Shown here: one piece after another, positions 1-8,068 of the stretch
Layout: every line of letters starts with the position of its first letter
Numbering within the stretch: the stretch's first letter is position 1
Source: an uncultured Clostridium sp.
GTDB lineage: Bacteria; Bacillota; Clostridia; TANB77; CAG-508
Reading direction: 5' to 3'
Length of the DNA stretch: 64,000 bases
Assembly (NCBI GenBank): GCA_945865665.1
Contig: CAMBEE010000002.1
Span: 121,961-185,960 of the forward strand
Made by a program: the position numbers and the translations under genes
Notes under the pieces: model-generated
Databases searched by the model: none
What the model was told of the DNA's origin: nothing
The model's input: the letters and a program-made list of their open reading frames with translations, nothing else

Positions 1-1017
1 GTAAAAACAAAAATTCTAACAGGTGACAATGCATATGCAACAAAAAATATATGCAATACAGTAGGATTAAGGTCTGACAGAATAATTACAGGCGTAGAAT
101 TAGACCAAATGTCAGACGAAGAATTAGAAAAAGCAGTAGAAGAAGTTGATGTTTTTGCAAGATTAAACCCATTGCAAAAAGAAAGAGTAGTAAAAACATA
201 CAAGAAAAATGGCCATGTAGTAGGATATATGGGAGACGGAGTAAATGATGCACCATCACTACATACAGCAGATGTAGGAATTTGCGTAGATTCAGCAACA
301 GACATAGCAAAAGAGGCAAGTGATATAATATTACTTGAAAAAAGTTTGCAAGTAATATATGATGGAGTAATAGAAGGTAGAAAAGTATATGGAAACATTA
401 TAAAATACATGAAAATGGCATTAAGTTCAGACTTTGGAGATGTATTTAGCATACTAATAGCAAGTATCTTTTTACCATTTTTGCCACTATTACCAATACA
501 AATGTTGATACAAGATTTTTTATATGACATATCACAAATAGCAATACCATATGATGATGTAGACAAAGAATTCTTGGAAAAACCACGAAAATGGGACACA
601 AAAGGACTTGGAAAATTTATGAATGTAATGGGAATTACAAGTTCAATAACAGATGTAATAGCATTTGTAGTATTTTGGTTTGTGTTTGGCTACAACAGTG
701 TAGACAAACAATCTTGGTTCCAAACAGCATGGTTTGTAGAATGCTTGATAAGTGAAACAATGATAATCCACTATGTTAGAACTGCAAAAATGCCATTCAT
801 AGAATCTAGAGCAAATAAATTTTTAACTATATCAACATTAATTACTATTGCAGGAACCATAGTTATACCGATATTATTACACAATGTTGGAACATTTAAT
901 TTTGAAATTTTACCAGGAAAATATTATGCGTTTGTAGTATTATTACTTATAATATATACTGTGCTTGTTCAAAGTATTAAGAAAGTTTATATTAAAAGAA
1001 ATGGTGAGTGGTTATAA
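1..1017 (+). CDS. mgtA: Mg2+-importing P-type ATPase, C-terminal part (5' end outside window)
   Basis: The frame is open from base 1, so only the last 338 residues are visible. They begin in the nucleotide-binding/phosphorylation part, with KILTGDN at residues 4-10 and the hinge motif GDGVNDAP near residue 79. A hydrophobic C-terminal half with several membrane spans follows. The stretch around NIIKYMKMALSSDFGDVFS and the later KPRKWD match the MgtA/MgtB subfamily of magnesium-transporting P-ATPases rather than calcium pumps. The protein would hydrolyse ATP in the membrane to move Mg2+ inward. The upstream regulatory leader cannot be seen. A palindromic repeat follows the stop codon closely and could end the transcript. 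Confidence 0.9.
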   Translation, partial: VKTKILTGDNAYATKNICNTVGLRSDRIITGVELDQMSDEELEKAVEEVDVFARLNPLQKERVVKTYKKNGHVVGYMGDGVNDAPSLHTADVGICVDSATDIAKEASDIILLEKSLQVIYDGVIEGRKVYGNIIKYMKMALSSDFGDVFSILIASIFLPFLPLLPIQMLIQDFLYDISQIAIPYDDVDKEFLEKPRKWDTKGLGKFMNVMGITSSITDVIAFVVFWFVFGYNSVDKQSWFQTAWFVECLISETMIIHYVRTAKMPFIESRANKFLTISTLITIAGTIVIPILLHNVGTFNFEILPGKYYAFVVLLLIIYTVLVQSIKKVYIKRNGEWL

Positions 1018-1022
1018 AAAAC

Positions 1023-1142
1023 GGGATTGGGGGACGGGTCTCTAATCCCGAAAAAATATAAAAAAATAGGGATTAGAGACCCGTCCCCCAATCCCTAAAA
1101 AATATGAAAAAATAGTGATTAGAGACCCGTCCCCCTAATCCC
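1023..1142. repeat. Triple GGGGACGGG palindromic repeat
   Basis: Two perfect 27-base inverted arms (1023-1049 and 1069-1095) carry the core gggggacgggtctc. A third partial copy of the second arm lies at 1115-1142. Each arm also begins with gggatt and ends with aatccc, so it can fold on itself. It belongs to a dispersed family seen also at 2584, 15478, 20967, 28152, 28845 and 43003. It lies between mgtA and the next gene and may stop or shield transcripts. Confidence 0.85.
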
Positions 1143-1159
1143 TAAAAAAGGAGAAAAAT

Positions 1160-1825
1160 ATGGAAGAATGTAAAATAAAAAATCTATATAATTTAGATGA
1201 AACAATAGCAAAAAAAATATTTGAAGGAGCGACATACCCATGGGAGGTATTGCCAAAAATAAATGACTTTATAATAGAATTAGGAAATACACTAGATCCA
1301 GAAGAATATGATAAAGTAGGAGAAGATGTATGGATTGCAAAATCTGCCACAGTAGCACCAACAGCGTATATACACGGACCTGCAATAATAGGAAAAAATG
1401 CAGAAATAAGACATTGTGCATTTATAAGGGGAAAAGCAATAGTTGGTGAAGGTGCAGTAGTAGGAAATTCAACAGAACTAAAAAATGTAATTCTATTTAA
1501 CAAAGTTCAAGTACCTCACTATAATTATGTTGGAGACTCAATTTTAGGATACAAATCACATATGGGAGCAGGCTCAATAACATCAAATGTAAAATCAGAC
1601 AAAAAATTAGTAGTGGTAAAAAATGATAAAGAAAAAATTGAAACAGGGCTAAAAAAATTCGGTGCAATGCTAGGAGACGAAGTAGAAGTTGGATGTGGTT
1701 CAATTTTAAATCCAGGAACAGTAATCGGTAGTCATAGCAACATATATCCATTATCATCTGTAAGAAAAGTAGTACCTGCAAATAGTATATACAAAAATCA
1801 AAATGAAATTGTAGAAAAAATTTAG
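1160..1825 (+). CDS. Left-handed beta-helix (hexapeptide) acyltransferase-like protein
   Basis: A 221-residue protein preceded by an AAAGGAG site. From about residue 65 it shows repeated hexapeptide-type turns (for example IHGPAIIGKNAEIRH, IRGKAIVGEGAVVGN, and later VEVGCGSILNPGTVIGS), the signature of left-handed parallel beta-helix acyltransferases. It resembles the C-terminal half of GlmU/UDP-sugar pyrophosphorylases but lacks the nucleotidyltransferase domain. In clostridia such stand-alone proteins are often named UDP-N-acetylglucosamine pyrophosphorylases. A role in acetylating a sugar nucleotide for wall or surface polysaccharide is plausible but not shown. The first 60 residues are helical and not recognised. 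Confidence 0.75.
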   Translation: MEECKIKNLYNLDETIAKKIFEGATYPWEVLPKINDFIIELGNTLDPEEYDKVGEDVWIAKSATVAPTAYIHGPAIIGKNAEIRHCAFIRGKAIVGEGAVVGNSTELKNVILFNKVQVPHYNYVGDSILGYKSHMGAGSITSNVKSDKKLVVVKNDKEKIETGLKKFGAMLGDEVEVGCGSILNPGTVIGSHSNIYPLSSVRKVVPANSIYKNQNEIVEKI

Positions 1826-2262
1826 AAAAGGAAAATAGGATACAAATTATACCTGAAAATATTCTGAAAAAAGAATAAAAAAGTACTCAAAATAATGAAC
1901 AATATTCAAAACTTAGCTAAAAAATAGGAAAAAAGCAGAAATATCGTATAAAAACATATTACTGCTTTTTAATAATGATTTGAAATTATATAAAAACGTA
2001 TTTGACAGAATAAATGGCAAAAAGGTATATAATTATTAATTGATTTAAAAATATTATAACAGAAAGTAGAAGTCGAAAGCCATCGAAAATTGACAGATAA
2101 TAAAATTGTTTTAAATAGTAAAAGTCGAAGAAAAAAGAAAAAAACAAAAATATGAATAAGCAACTGTTTTTATGTCAAAAATTGCGATGAAAAATCCTTG
2201 CAAACCACTGAAATTAGTAGTAATATAAAAAGGTCACAAAACAAAAGAAAAGGGGGATTTTT
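1826..2262. other. Gene-free AT-rich interval with one TGTCRAA..TTGCGA motif
   Basis: No convincing reading frame lies here. At 2173-2194 there is a 22-base motif (tgtcaaaaattgcgatgaaa and so on) that recurs at 16655 and 32071. Its 5' half resembles a Spo0A box, but no further support is visible. An AGGGGGA site at 2251-2257 serves the next gene. Confidence 0.5.
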
Positions 2263-2580
2263 TTGAAAACATTTTTTGGCAGCGTATTTATCGAAAAAGA
2301 GAGACTTGAGGAAGCAGGAATAAAATATCCAATAAAGTTAGAGTACTATAAACAAATAAATGAAGATGAAATAAGCACTTATCAGAAACCAAAATATGGA
2401 ATAGAAATAATAAAAACAGAATATAAACCAGAATATACAAAAGTAGAAAATAAACAAATAAAATATGTTACAAATGATGAAATAGAAGCAAATCAAATTT
2501 TAAATATTTTTAAAACAAATCAAGTAACTCCAATTAATTCTGAAGAAGTCATAGTAGACTTGTTCAGAAACAAATTTTAA
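2263..2580 (+). CDS. Small conserved-type hypothetical protein (possible DUF6514-like)
   Basis: A 105-residue protein starting at TTG, with AGGGGGA at 2251-2257 and a run of T between the site and the start. It has no signal peptide or membrane span. A central YGIEIIKTEY segment and a C-terminal VTPINSEEVIVDLF segment recall short clostridial proteins of the DUF6514 type, but this is from memory of the pattern only. The sequence is rich in Glu, Lys, Ile and Tyr. Function is unknown. The ggattttttt immediately before the start could pair with aaaaatcc near 2190, so the gene may share the hairpin-start arrangement seen at 16752, 30321, 34673 and 55876. Confidence 0.6.
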   Translation: MKTFFGSVFIEKERLEEAGIKYPIKLEYYKQINEDEISTYQKPKYGIEIIKTEYKPEYTKVENKQIKYVTNDEIEANQILNIFKTNQVTPINSEEVIVDLFRNKF

Positions 2581-2583
2581 TTC

Positions 2584-2648
2584 AACCAGTGGGGACGTTC
2601 TTAGATTGGTTGAAATTTTGAACCAATCTAAGAACGTCCCCACTGGTT
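2584..2648. repeat. Perfect 28-base inverted repeat with GGGGACGTTC core
   Basis: Arms 2584-2611 and 2621-2648 are exact reverse complements separated by nine bases. The core ggggacgttc matches other palindromes in this window, and its aaccagtggggacgttctta is close to the single arm near 15558. It lies between the small gene above and topA and could act as a bidirectional terminator. Confidence 0.85.
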
Positions 2649-2755
2649 CATCAGATTCAAATGAGGAATTTTTCATATTTATTAGAAAAAACTTGCAAAA
2701 TATGAAAAAATGTTCTAGAATACTAAAAGAGTATAAGAAAAACATAGGAGGAAAT

Positions 2756-4852
2756 ATGGCAGATAAATTAATAATAGTAGAATCACCAGCAAAGGCAAAC
2801 ACAATAAAAAAATTTTTAGGAGGCAGTACAAAAGTTGTAGCCTCAATGGGACATATAAGAGATTTACCAAAATCAAAATTAGGTGTAGACATTGAACACG
2901 ATTTTGAACCTGAATATATAAATATCAGAGGAAAGGGAGATCTAATAAAATCATTGAAAACAGACGCTAAAAAGGCAAAAAAAGTTTATTTAGCAACTGA
3001 CCCCGACCGTGAGGGTGAAGCAATAGCATGGCACCTAGCAAAAATATTAGAAGATAACAAAGACAAAATAACAAGAGTCACTTTTAATGAAATTACAAAA
3101 TCAGCAGTACAAAAAGCAATAAAAGAACCAAGAGATATCGACTTAAATACTGTTGATGCACAACAAGCAAGAAGAGTTTTAGACAGAATAGTTGGATATA
3201 AAATAAGTCCATTATTATGGAAAAAAGTAAAAAGAGGACTATCAGCAGGTAGAGTTCAATCTGTTGCAGTAAAGCTAATTGTAGACAGAGAAATAGAAAT
3301 CGAAAACTTTATTCCACAAGAATATTGGAACATATATGCAAATTTAAAAGATGAAAAATCTAAAAAAGAATTTGAAGCAAGATTCTATGGAAAAAACGGA
3401 AAGAAACAAGAAATCAACTCAAAAGAACAAGTTGACCAAATCTTAAAAGACATAGAAAAAGCAAAATACATAGTATCAGAAATCAAAAAAGGTGAGAAAA
3501 AGAGAAATCCAGCACCACCATTTACAACAAGTACAATGCAACAAGAGGCTTCAAGAAAATTAGGATTCACATTAAAGAAAACAATGTCTGTTGCACAAAC
3601 ATTATATGAAGGTGTGAAAATAGCAGACAGAGGAACTGTAGGTCTAATCACATATATGAGAACAGACTCTACAAGAATCTCAGAAGAAGCAAGAGCCGCA
3701 GCAAAAACACACATAGTATCAACATATGGTGAAGAATTCTATGAAAATAGATATTATAAAACAAGCAAAGATGCACAAGATGCTCACGAAGGTATAAGAC
3801 CAACATATTCAGATATTGAGCCAGACGACATAAAAAGCGACTTAAGTAAAGACCAATATAAATTATATAAATTAATTTATAACAGATTTATGGCAAGTCA
3901 AATGAAACCAGCAGTTTATGACACAATGGCAGTAAATATCAAAGCAAATGACTATGACTTCAAAGCAAATGGACAAAACTTAAAATTCAAAGGATTTATG
4001 ATTTTATATGTTGAAGGAACAGACGATAAAGAAGAACAAGAAACAGGAATGTTGCCAGATTTAGATGAAAATCAAGAAGTAAAATTAATCAAAATAAATC
4101 CAAAACAAAGCTTTACAGAACCACCTGCAAGATATACAGAAGCAAGTTTGGTAAAAGCGTTAGAAGAAAAAGGCATAGGAAGACCAAGTACATATTCACC
4201 AACAATTACAACAATTTTGGAAAGAAGATACATTGAAAAAGAGCAAAGACAATTAGTACCAACAGAACTTGGAAAAATAGTAAATAAACTACTTACAGAA
4301 AACTTTGCAGATATTGTAAATGTAGAATTTACAGCAAAAATTGAAAATGAATTTGACGAAATAGCAGAAGGAAAAGAAAAATGGAAAAAGACAATCAGAG
4401 AATTCTATGGACCATTTGAGCAAGAACTTGAAAAGGCAGAAAAAGAACTTGAGCATGTACAATTAGTTGATGAAGTATCAGATGTACAATGTGATAAATG
4501 TGGAAGAATGATGGTTTACAAATATGGAAGATATGGCAAATTCTTAGCATGTCCAGGATTCCCAGAATGTAGAAATGTAAAACCAATAATAGAAACAATT
4601 GATGTTCCATGTCCAAAATGTGGAGCAACAGTTCAAGTTAGAAAAACAAAAAGGAAGAGAAATTACTATATTTGCGAAAATAACCCAGCATCATGTGATT
4701 ATATTTCTTGGAACAAACCAAAGCCAGGTGAAAAATGGAATCCTGAAGAAGCTGAAGAGGTAAAAAAAGAAACAGAAAAGAAAACAAGAACAACTAAAAA
4801 GACTACAACAAAAAGAAAAACAACTGCAAAAAAAGCAAAAACTAAAAAATAA
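2756..4852 (+). CDS. topA: DNA topoisomerase I (type IA)
   Basis: Start ATG 2756 is chosen because ATAGGAGG lies just before it and the family signature VESPAKA follows at residues 8-14. An upstream in-frame ATG would read through the palindrome. The 698-residue protein has the TOPRIM motif DPDREGE at 82-88 and the active-site tyrosine in GLITYMRTDS (Tyr300). Two C-terminal four-cysteine zinc ribbons follow (CDKCG..CPGFPEC and CPKCG..CENNPASC). A Lys/Thr-rich tail should bind DNA non-specifically. It relaxes negative supercoils behind moving polymerases. Length and order are normal for Firmicutes. The gene appears to be transcribed alone. Confidence 0.97.
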   Translation: MADKLIIVESPAKANTIKKFLGGSTKVVASMGHIRDLPKSKLGVDIEHDFEPEYINIRGKGDLIKSLKTDAKKAKKVYLATDPDREGEAIAWHLAKILEDNKDKITRVTFNEITKSAVQKAIKEPRDIDLNTVDAQQARRVLDRIVGYKISPLLWKKVKRGLSAGRVQSVAVKLIVDREIEIENFIPQEYWNIYANLKDEKSKKEFEARFYGKNGKKQEINSKEQVDQILKDIEKAKYIVSEIKKGEKKRNPAPPFTTSTMQQEASRKLGFTLKKTMSVAQTLYEGVKIADRGTVGLITYMRTDSTRISEEARAAAKTHIVSTYGEEFYENRYYKTSKDAQDAHEGIRPTYSDIEPDDIKSDLSKDQYKLYKLIYNRFMASQMKPAVYDTMAVNIKANDYDFKANGQNLKFKGFMILYVEGTDDKEEQETGMLPDLDENQEVKLIKINPKQSFTEPPARYTEASLVKALEEKGIGRPSTYSPTITTILERRYIEKEQRQLVPTELGKIVNKLLTENFADIVNVEFTAKIENEFDEIAEGKEKWKKTIREFYGPFEQELEKAEKELEHVQLVDEVSDVQCDKCGRMMVYKYGRYGKFLACPGFPECRNVKPIIETIDVPCPKCGATVQVRKTKRKRNYYICENNPASCDYISWNKPKPGEKWNPEEAEEVKKETEKKTRTTKKTTTKRKTTAKKAKTKK

Positions 4853-4856
4853 AAAT

Positions 4857-4907
4857 AGGGATTTGGGGCCAGGAGTTACAGTTCAGTAAGGAAAAATCCC
4901 GTTTTTA
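4857..4907 (+). terminator. Terminator-like hairpin after topA carrying a repeat fragment
   Basis: gggattt (4858-4864) pairs with aaatccc (4894-4900), followed by gtttttatttt. The loop holds a 21-base segment (4875-4895) identical to the left arm of the palindrome at 53915. Confidence 0.55.
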
Positions 4908-4994
4908 TTTTGCAAAGCTATTGACAATATTTAGAATATTTGGTATCATATTAATTGCTTTTGAATATAATTAAATATAGCAACGAGCAAAAAT

Positions 4995-5068
4995 GCAGGT
5001 ATAGTTTAGTGGTAAAACATAACCTTGCCAAGGTTAAGTTACGGGTCCGATTCCCGTTACCTGCTCCA
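4995..5068 (+). tRNA. tRNA-Gly (anticodon GCC)
   Basis: A full cloverleaf is readable. The acceptor stem is gcaggta/tacctgc, the anticodon loop contains GCC between the cctt and aagg arms, the T-arm is cgggtccgattcccg, and a genomic CCA is present (5066-5068). Confidence 0.96.
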
Positions 5069-5100
5069 AATATTTTTATAAAAAGCATAAAATTAAATAT

Positions 5101-5174
5101 GGCGCCTTAGCCAAGCGGTAAGGCACGAGTCTGCAAAACTCTGATGATCGGTCCGACTCCGATAGGCGCCTCCA
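5101..5174 (+). tRNA. tRNA-Cys (anticodon GCA)
   Basis: The acceptor stem is ggcgcct/aggcgcc, the anticodon GCA lies in the gagtctgcaaaactc arm, the T-arm contains ggtccgactcc, and CCA is encoded at 5172-5174. It lies 32 bases after tRNA-Gly and is probably co-transcribed with it. Confidence 0.96.
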
Positions 5175-5181
5175 ATAAAAA

Positions 5182-5216
5182 TACACCACATACGCTTTCA
5201 CAGAGCTAGTGGTGTA
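5182..5216. terminator. Inverted repeat after the tRNA pair
   Basis: tacaccac (5182-5189) and gtggtgta (5209-5216) form a stem directly behind tRNA-Cys. There is no long T run, so it may be a weak terminator or processing site for the tRNA transcript. Confidence 0.5.
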
Positions 5217-5369
5217 ATTCAATTATATTGGTTAACACACATTATTTGTGTTCTCATTTTCTATCTATATTATATACTCTAATTAAATTATTTGTCAATG
5301 AATTTTTAGAGTGTGTTACAATTTATATAAAATTATTTAAATAAAAATACCTATTTAAAAGGAGAAAAA

Positions 5370-5699
5370 ATGAAAACATACAAAAAACTCGTAAGAGACA
5401 AAATACCAGAAATAATAGAAAAAGACAATTTAGTACCAATTTGTAGAACATTAAATGACAAAGAATACCAAATAGAATTAAACAAAAAATTGGTAGAAGA
5501 AGTAAAAGAATATTTAGAAAGTCAAGAAACAGAAGAATTAGCAGATATTGTAGAAGTAATTTACAGTATAGTAAAATCAAAAAATATTTCTTTAGAAGAC
5601 TTCGAAAAAATAAGAATAGACAAAGTAGAAAAAAGAGGTGGCTTCGACAAAAGAATATTTTTGGAAAGAGAAGAAGAAAAAGAAAGTGAAAGAACCTAA
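5370..5699 (+). CDS. MazG-like / phosphoribosyl-ATP pyrophosphohydrolase-like NTP hydrolase
   Basis: A 109-residue protein behind an AAAAGGAG site. The N-terminal YKKLVRDKIPEII, the acidic helix EELADIVEVIYSI and the C-terminal RGGFDKRI are the pattern of short alpha-NTP-PPase (MazG/HisE-like) proteins common in Firmicutes. The Glu/Asp residues around 49-65 would bind Mg2+. Such proteins probably hydrolyse non-canonical nucleoside triphosphates, although the natural substrate of this subgroup is unclear. It is a single gene that faces the next one tail to tail. Confidence 0.8.
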   Translation: MKTYKKLVRDKIPEIIEKDNLVPICRTLNDKEYQIELNKKLVEEVKEYLESQETEELADIVEVIYSIVKSKNISLEDFEKIRIDKVEKRGGFDKRIFLEREEEKESERT

Positions 5700-5733
5700 T
5701 TGACTGATATTTAATACATTAAAAACAAAAAAC

Positions 5734-5757
5734 GACTCCAAAAAGGAGTCATTTTTT
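5734..5757. terminator. Bidirectional terminator between convergent genes
   Basis: gactcc (5734-5739) pairs with ggagtc (5745-5750), followed by attttttg on the + side and preceded by A-rich sequence for the minus strand. Confidence 0.8.
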
Positions 5758-5759
5758 GT

Positions 5760-6305
5760 TTACTTAACATCAATCGAAAGCTCTAACTGAACCGATAAGT
5801 TTTTGCTTTTAGAATTCCAATTAAAATTCCGAACATGAATATCTTTTAAATAGAATTCATAGTTGCTCACCATGGATTTGTTTATAACGCTTAAACATTC
5901 TCGAACGAGGTCAATAACATCATTACGAATTATAGCTGCATAATTGTTCTTTATAGTATCAAATACTACAACTGAATTTGTGATGGAATAAGCTGATAAC
6001 TCTTCAACATATTTTGACAAATCAAAGAGTTTGTCTGCATAAACCCATATTGATTTTTCCATTGATAATGAACCTTCAGAATCAACTTGGATAGCTGAAC
6101 TGCTGTACTTGTTAAAAATCTCCTTTGCAAAGAAATTTACATTTTTATCTGTATACTTTGATTTCTTTGCGAGTTCTACACTCAGGTGAAATATTTCGAG
6201 CTCCCTACTGGCTTGTTCAATTGATTTATGCAATGATGATCTTTCATCATTGCTGATGCTCTTGATAGAAGAAATTGTAGTTACTTTTTCTTTTTCCATA
6301 CTCAT
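5760..6305 (-). CDS. Orphan hypothetical protein of atypical composition
   Basis: A 181-residue soluble protein with an AGAGGT site before ATG-AGT-ATG. I recognise no family. It has alternating helical segments and no signal peptide or membrane span. Its codons differ from the neighbours: it uses CTC, CGA and one CGG (complement of 5829-5831, coding Arg in HVRNF), whereas native-looking genes here avoid CGG altogether. With its isolated position between two terminator-like regions, this suggests recent acquisition, perhaps from a mobile element. Function unknown. Confidence 0.65.
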   Translation of the reverse strand: MSMEKEKVTTISSIKSISNDERSSLHKSIEQASRELEIFHLSVELAKKSKYTDKNVNFFAKEIFNKYSSSAIQVDSEGSLSMEKSIWVYADKLFDLSKYVEELSAYSITNSVVVFDTIKNNYAAIIRNDVIDLVRECLSVINKSMVSNYEFYLKDIHVRNFNWNSKSKNLSVQLELSIDVK

Positions 6306-6528
6306 TACCTCTCTTTTTGATTTTTTTGGTTATGAAAATTTTATCACCAATTAAAAAAAGTGTCAATTAAAAAACTAAAAAAAATAACTAAAAATAAAGC
6401 AAAACATATATTATATAGTAATGTACTTCAAAAGGACACTTGAAATTCACAAAAAAGTGATATAAAATAGCCAAAAATAACAAAAATAAAATGTCCAAAA
6501 TAAAACTAAACTGAAAGAAGGCAAATAA

Positions 6529-7260
6529 ATGAAAAAAATAAACAAAGCAAAAACAATAAAATTAATAGCATTAATAATAACAATAGTAATACTAATTACA
6601 GCAACAATATATATGGTACCAATAATGAAACAAATAAACACATCAGAAGGTCAAACAGAATTTAAAGGAAAAATAACAAATTCGGGAATAGCAGGAATAC
6701 TCATTTTATTTGGACTAGAACTTGCACAAGTTGTACTAGCGGTTTTGCCAGGAGAGCCAGTAGAGCTACTTGCAGGAATATGTTTTGGACCAATATGGGG
6801 AACAATATTTTTAATAATGTCAGTTTTTATTGTAACAGCAATGATATATTTCTTTGTAAAAAAATATGGAAGAGACTTTATATACGAATTCTTTCCAAAA
6901 GAAAAAGTAAATAAATTAGAAAACAGCAAACTTTTTAAAGACCCACAAAAAATAGAAACAGTAATGGCCTTGCTATTCTTAATACCAGGAACACCAAAAG
7001 ATTTGCTAGTATATATAGGAGGACTATTGCCAATAAAAACATCAAGATTTCTAGCACTATCAACATTGCTAAGATTTCCATCAATAATATCATCAACAAT
7101 AGCAGGAGACAATTTATTAAAAGGGCAATGGAAAATAAGTGCGTTGGCATATGTTATAACATTTATAATAACATTTATAGTAATATACATAGTTAATAAA
7201 TTTGACAAAAACAAAGTAACAGAAGATGTAATAAAATCTGTAAAAAATAAAGAAATGTAA
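6529..7260 (+). CDS. TVP38/TMEM64 (DedA-like) family membrane protein
   Basis: A 243-residue protein with an N-terminal membrane span at about 10-30 and several later spans. The family-typical VLPGEPVELLAGICFGPIWG segment (about 78-97) and the matching later segment LIPGTPKDLLVYIGGLLP (about 152-169) are the re-entrant motifs of VTT/DedA-type proteins, which are linked to lipid scrambling and envelope integrity. An AAGAAGG site precedes the ATG. No operon partner is clear; the next gene begins about 60 bases downstream with its own site. Confidence 0.85.
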   Translation: MKKINKAKTIKLIALIITIVILITATIYMVPIMKQINTSEGQTEFKGKITNSGIAGILILFGLELAQVVLAVLPGEPVELLAGICFGPIWGTIFLIMSVFIVTAMIYFFVKKYGRDFIYEFFPKEKVNKLENSKLFKDPQKIETVMALLFLIPGTPKDLLVYIGGLLPIKTSRFLALSTLLRFPSIISSTIAGDNLLKGQWKISALAYVITFIITFIVIYIVNKFDKNKVTEDVIKSVKNKEM

Positions 7261-7320
7261 AAGTATAACCTCTAAAAATATGGGAAAAATATAACAAATA
7301 CATATTTCAAGGAGGATGCA

Positions 7321-7659
7321 ATGGAAGCTAGTAATTTAAAAAATATGGTAGTATTAAAAAACTTACCATCAAATATTGTGGACGAAGCCATAATAGTATT
7401 AAAAACAAACAAGAAGGCAAAAAAACTTCAAAAAATAGAGAAAAATAATCAAGTAGATAAAGAAGAAAAGAAAGATAAAGACTATATATTAAAAGAAGCG
7501 GAAATGCTTGTAAATAGTTATATTTCAAAGGTTGAAATAAAAGATATAAAAAAAGGAAACGTGTCACAAAAACAAAAAAATAGATATGAAAAATTAAAAA
7601 AATATGCAATAGCAACAACAGTGTTATGCATTATTCAAGCGATAATTATAATATTTTAA
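7321..7659 (+). CDS. Small tail-anchored hypothetical protein
   Basis: A 112-residue protein with a strong AAGGAGG site. Residues 1-85 are hydrophilic, highly charged and probably helical or coiled. A single hydrophobic segment at the very C-terminus (about 95-112) would anchor it in the membrane with the bulk in the cytoplasm. No family is recognised. It follows the TVP38 gene in the same direction and ends at a strong hairpin, so the two may form one unit. Confidence 0.6.
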   Translation: MEASNLKNMVVLKNLPSNIVDEAIIVLKTNKKAKKLQKIEKNNQVDKEEKKDKDYILKEAEMLVNSYISKVEIKDIKKGNVSQKQKNRYEKLKKYAIATTVLCIIQAIIIIF

Positions 7660-7687
7660 AGAGGGTTCACAAATGAATCCTCTTTAA
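7656..7687. terminator. Bidirectional terminator hairpin
   Basis: ttaaagagggttca and tgaatcctctttaa form a nearly perfect 14-bp stem with a four-base loop between two convergent genes. Confidence 0.85.
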
Positions 7688-7691
7688 AATA

Positions 7692-7955
7692 TTATTTTTC
7701 TAATAAATCTTTCCTAAAAGAACTTAAAATATCCGTTTCAGATGTACCGAGTACAATAGACAAAGCAGATAATTCAAAATCTTTAACTATTCTTCTACCT
7801 TTTTCTATTTTATATATTCCATCTGAATTTATATCAATACCTAACATCATAAGTTTGTTAGAAAGCTCAGCCTGAGACAAGTTCAAAGATTCTCTTAAAT
7901 TTTTAATTTTATTTCCAATAACATTAGATTTACCATTATATTTTCTACTTATCAT
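7692..7955 (-). CDS. XRE-family HTH regulator
   Basis: An 87-residue protein with a Cro/C1-type helix-turn-helix: IKNLRESLNLSQAELSNKL around residues 17-35, then a recognition helix near DGIYKIEKGRR. It is divergent from the pilin-like gene at 8069, with about 110 bases between them, as is the XRE/pilin pair at 43243/43564. It probably represses its own promoter and perhaps its neighbour. No ligand domain is present. Confidence 0.85.
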   Translation of the reverse strand: MISRKYNGKSNVIGNKIKNLRESLNLSQAELSNKLMMLGIDINSDGIYKIEKGRRIVKDFELSALSIVLGTSETDILSSFRKDLLEK

Positions 7956-8068
7956 AATTACTCCAATAAAAAAATAATATATACTTGATTTTAATATAAA
8001 ATTTATGATAATATATAGTCATGTTAGTCGATAAAATTTTATAAACAAAATCGAAAGGGAGGTAACAA

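Noticed and set aside
2606..2755. N-terminal 50-residue extension of topA from the upstream ATG
   Set aside because: It would encode part of the palindrome and lacks a ribosome site. ATG 2756 has one and gives the family's normal start.
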